Shown here: positions 61,993 to 64,000 of the stretch, piece by piece
How positions within the stretch are numbered: position 1 is the stretch's first letter
Layout: every line of letters begins with the position of its first letter
The notes under the pieces: model-generated
What the model saw: the letters and a program-made list of their open reading frames with translations, nothing else
Databases searched by the model: none
What the model was told of the DNA's origin: nothing
Source: Sphingobacterium sp.
GTDB taxonomy: Bacteria; Bacteroidota; Bacteroidia; Sphingobacteriales; Sphingobacteriaceae
Assembly (NCBI GenBank): GCA_031286695.1
Contig: JAITTY010000009.1
Coordinates: 310,001-374,000 of the forward strand
Direction: 5' to 3'
Length of the DNA: 64,000 nucleotides
Position numbers and translations under genes: made by a program

Positions 61993-63231
61993 ATGAAAAA
62001 ATTGATTTTAATGCTATTTCTCATTCCAACCTTACTATTTGCGCAAAGCGAAGGTGTCAAATTTGAGCATGGCCTCAATTGGAGCCAGATAAAAGAAAAA
62101 GCGGCTAAAGAAAATAAATTCATATTTGTAGACTGTTTCACAACCTGGTGCGGGCCATGTAAATACATGTCGAGCACCATTTTCCCACAAGCCAAAGTAG
62201 GTGATTTCTTCAATGCTAAATTTATCAATGCGAAGATCCAGATGGATAAAACCAAGAATGATAATGAAGATGTGAAATCATGGTATGAAGAAGCGGATCG
62301 TTTTGCAAAAGATTATAAAGTAAGAGCTTACCCTACCTTTTTGATCTTTGATGCCAAAGGAACTCTTGTTCACCGTATCGTCGGTGGTGGTGAAGCAGAT
62401 GATTTTATCGCCAAAGCCCAAAAAGCACTTGATCCAAATACACAATATGAAACCTTATTGGCAAAATTCAATGCTGACCCCCAGAATGTAACTATTGCAA
62501 AAGCCATGGCGCAATCAGCAAAAGATGCCTACGATCAAGAGACTCAAGCAAAAGCGGAAGGCATTGTATTAGCATCTTTATCAACAGATCAAATATTTAC
62601 AAAAGAGAATGTCAACTTGTTACTTTCTGCAGCTAATGTAGTCGATTCGAAGGCATTTAATTTAATCAAAGACAATCCTGCTAAATTTGATGCCGTTAGT
62701 GAAAAAGTAAAAGCAAATGATTTCTTATCGCAATTATTGGTGAGTAACGCTGTAAATACCAAAATTCGTGCGAAGGAAGCTGTTGATTTCGCGAGCATAG
62801 AAAAAGAGTTGGCGCAAAAATATCCTACGATCAATACCGAGAAAGCAAGTCTCGAAATGCAACCACGTTATTATGGTTATACAAAAAACTATCCTGGATT
62901 GAGAGATAGCTTTAACAAATACATTGCAAAATACGGTTCCAGCATCACCGCAGCAGAATTGAACAACATGGCTTGGTCCATTTTTGAAAACTGCAATGAC
63001 CCGGCATGTTTAAAAGCAGCAGCTGAATGGAGCAAATTGTCCAATGAGAAAGAAAAAGATACACCAATGTATCTAGATACATTTGCAAACATCCTGTATC
63101 GCCTTGGAGAAAAGGAAAAAGCGATTAAAACACAGGAAAAGGCCATCTCACTTATTACAGATGCGACGCAAAAAGAAGAATATGTAGCAACCTTACAAAA
63201 AATGAAAAAAGGTGAAAAGACATGGCAATAA
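61993..63231 (+). CDS. Exported thioredoxin-fold protein with helical C-terminal domain, copy 2
   Basis: The 412-residue protein has a signal peptide (to about residue 18, LLFAQ), the thioredoxin motif WCGPCKYM with Cys53 and Cys56, an extra Cys48 in VDCFTTW, and AYPTFLIFDAKG with the cis-proline. The C-terminal helical part matches copy 1, including NDPACLKAAAEWS and GEKEKAIKTQEKAIS. Fifty-four bases separate the two genes and they probably form an operon. A strong terminator follows. The extra cysteine next to the active site, absent in copy 1, may distinguish the partners of the two copies. Confidence 0.88.
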   Translation: MKKLILMLFLIPTLLFAQSEGVKFEHGLNWSQIKEKAAKENKFIFVDCFTTWCGPCKYMSSTIFPQAKVGDFFNAKFINAKIQMDKTKNDNEDVKSWYEEADRFAKDYKVRAYPTFLIFDAKGTLVHRIVGGGEADDFIAKAQKALDPNTQYETLLAKFNADPQNVTIAKAMAQSAKDAYDQETQAKAEGIVLASLSTDQIFTKENVNLLLSAANVVDSKAFNLIKDNPAKFDAVSEKVKANDFLSQLLVSNAVNTKIRAKEAVDFASIEKELAQKYPTINTEKASLEMQPRYYGYTKNYPGLRDSFNKYIAKYGSSITAAELNNMAWSIFENCNDPACLKAAAEWSKLSNEKEKDTPMYLDTFANILYRLGEKEKAIKTQEKAISLITDATQKEEYVATLQKMKKGEKTWQ

Positions 63232-63256
63232 GAAGATCTTCTTCTCGTCAATAAAT

Positions 63257-63293
63257 AAAAATACCCGATCAATAAATTGATCGGGTATTTTTT
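63257..63293. terminator. Bidirectional terminator between convergent genes
   Basis: About fifteen bases ending CCCGATCAA pair perfectly with TTGATCGGG and the bases after it around a TAAA loop, with T residues on one side and A residues on the other. It ends the thioredoxin-like operon and the leftward oligopeptidase gene. Confidence 0.85.
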
Positions 63294-63333
63294 ATCATGC
63301 ATCTGCCGAAAGCCTTTTCAAAGGGCAGTTTGC

Positions 63334-64000
63334 TTATTTTAATTCCCTAATACCCATATTCCAAAGGGCAAAAGCGTACTTATCAACCGTACTATTAATC
63401 AGAACTTCTGTCGACCTACCGGCACCATGACCGGCTTTTGTCTCAATACGGATCAATACAGGGTTATCACAAGCTTGTTTTGCTTGCAGCTCAGAAGCAA
63501 ACTTATAGGAGTGCGCTGGTACCACACGGTCATCGTGATCGCCGGTAAAGACCATCGTCGCAGGGTAACAAACACCTGTTTTCACATTATGCACCGGAGA
63601 ATAAGCTTTCAGGTAATCAAACATCTCTTTGCTATCACTGACCGTCCCGTAATCATAGGACCAGCCTGCTCCAGCAGTGAAGGTATGGTAACGCAACATA
63701 TCCAAAACACCAACCTCCGGAAGTGCAACCTTAGCTACACTAGGATCTATTGTCATTGTTGCTCCAACGAGCAAGCCACCATTAGAGCCCCCCGATAAAG
63801 CGGTATACGCTGGTGATGTATAACCATTCTCCTGAAGGTAATGCGCTGCCGCAATGAAATCGTTAAACACATTCAACTTGTTGAACTGCCTTCCGCCATC
63901 ATGCCATTTCTGGCCATATTCACCACCCCCACGCAAATTGGGAACCGCATACACACCGCCATTTGCTAACCATACCGCCACCGAAGTACTAAAGGCAGGT
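63334..64000 (-). CDS. Prolyl oligopeptidase (S9A), C-terminal part, cut by the window edge
   Basis: The frame is open through the right edge (PAFSTSVAVWLANGG and onward), so at least 222 C-terminal residues of a larger enzyme are visible and the start lies outside. It is the alpha/beta-hydrolase domain of a prolyl oligopeptidase: VPNLRGGGEYGQKWHDGG, the nucleophile in SGGSNGGLL, the acid in TGDHDDRVVP and the catalytic His in AGHGAGRSTE. It should hydrolyse short proline-containing peptides. The N-terminal propeller and any signal peptide cannot be judged. Confidence 0.93.
   Translation of the reverse strand, partial: PAFSTSVAVWLANGGVYAVPNLRGGGEYGQKWHDGGRQFNKLNVFNDFIAAAHYLQENGYTSPAYTALSGGSNGGLLVGATMTIDPSVAKVALPEVGVLDMLRYHTFTAGAGWSYDYGTVSDSKEMFDYLKAYSPVHNVKTGVCYPATMVFTGDHDDRVVPAHSYKFASELQAKQACDNPVLIRIETKAGHGAGRSTEVLINSTVDKYAFALWNMGIRELK

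Overview
The window reads as chromosomal DNA of a Bacteroidota bacterium, most likely a Sphingobacteriaceae member such as Sphingobacterium (the genus is inference). Support comes from the families present: a SusC/SusD pair controlled by an ECF sigma factor and FecR-type anti-sigma factor, DUF2480 and DUF3109 proteins, HisB and HisIE fusions, an AT-rich composition, and start regions carrying the TAnnTTTG promoter element of this phylum instead of strong Shine-Dalgarno sites. I saw no rRNA, tRNA, CRISPR array, insertion sequence or prophage.

Region by region. 1-8340 is accessory in character: a leftward pair made of a duplicated nucleotidyltransferase/HEPN-like protein and a large protein resembling the N-terminal part of a SNF2-type helicase (cut by the window edge), then an S41 peptidase, a lipoprotein fragment, a Fic protein with a paired palindromic operator, and a WG-repeat-like lipoprotein. 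8468-18918 is a polysaccharide-utilisation type locus: sigma factor, anti-sigma factor, SusC, SusD, a fused phosphodiesterase-like/alkaline phosphatase enzyme and, after a terminator, a GH29 alpha-L-fucosidase. 19080-21455 encodes a three-PAS histidine kinase and a single-domain response regulator. 21531-31322 holds housekeeping and envelope enzymes (aminopeptidase P, PBP4-type DacB, malic enzyme, RuvA, GH20 hexosaminidase, free-methionine-sulfoxide reductase), interrupted by an 854-base gene-free stretch with an 11-bp-periodic repeat array. 31462-34347 has three leftward genes for exported or repeat proteins.

34629-39650 is a leftward histidine operon (hisC-hisB-hisH-hisA-hisF-hisIE) without hisG or hisD. 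Upstream of it lie rnz, a STAS-domain gene and purC, then phoH. From 43612 rightward: a SAM hydrolase, a small anchored coiled-coil protein, an MsbA-like ABC exporter, a YtxH-type protein, the cytochrome c maturation genes ccmB-ccmC-ccmD, a membrane protein, an outer-membrane protein overlapping in spacing with lptC, a PpiD-like folding factor, DUF2480/DUF3108/DUF3109 proteins, a polyprenyl synthase and a TerC protein. The right end has a C1 cysteine peptidase, two tandem paralogous thioredoxin-fold proteins of identical length, and the C-terminal part of a prolyl oligopeptidase running off the edge.

The observations I would follow first are the duplicated NTase-HEPN protein coupled to the SNF2-like gene, the four identical 11-bp half-sites in front of the fic gene, and the 11-bp-periodic array at 28232-28333. 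All family assignments come from reading motifs by eye; none was checked against a database.
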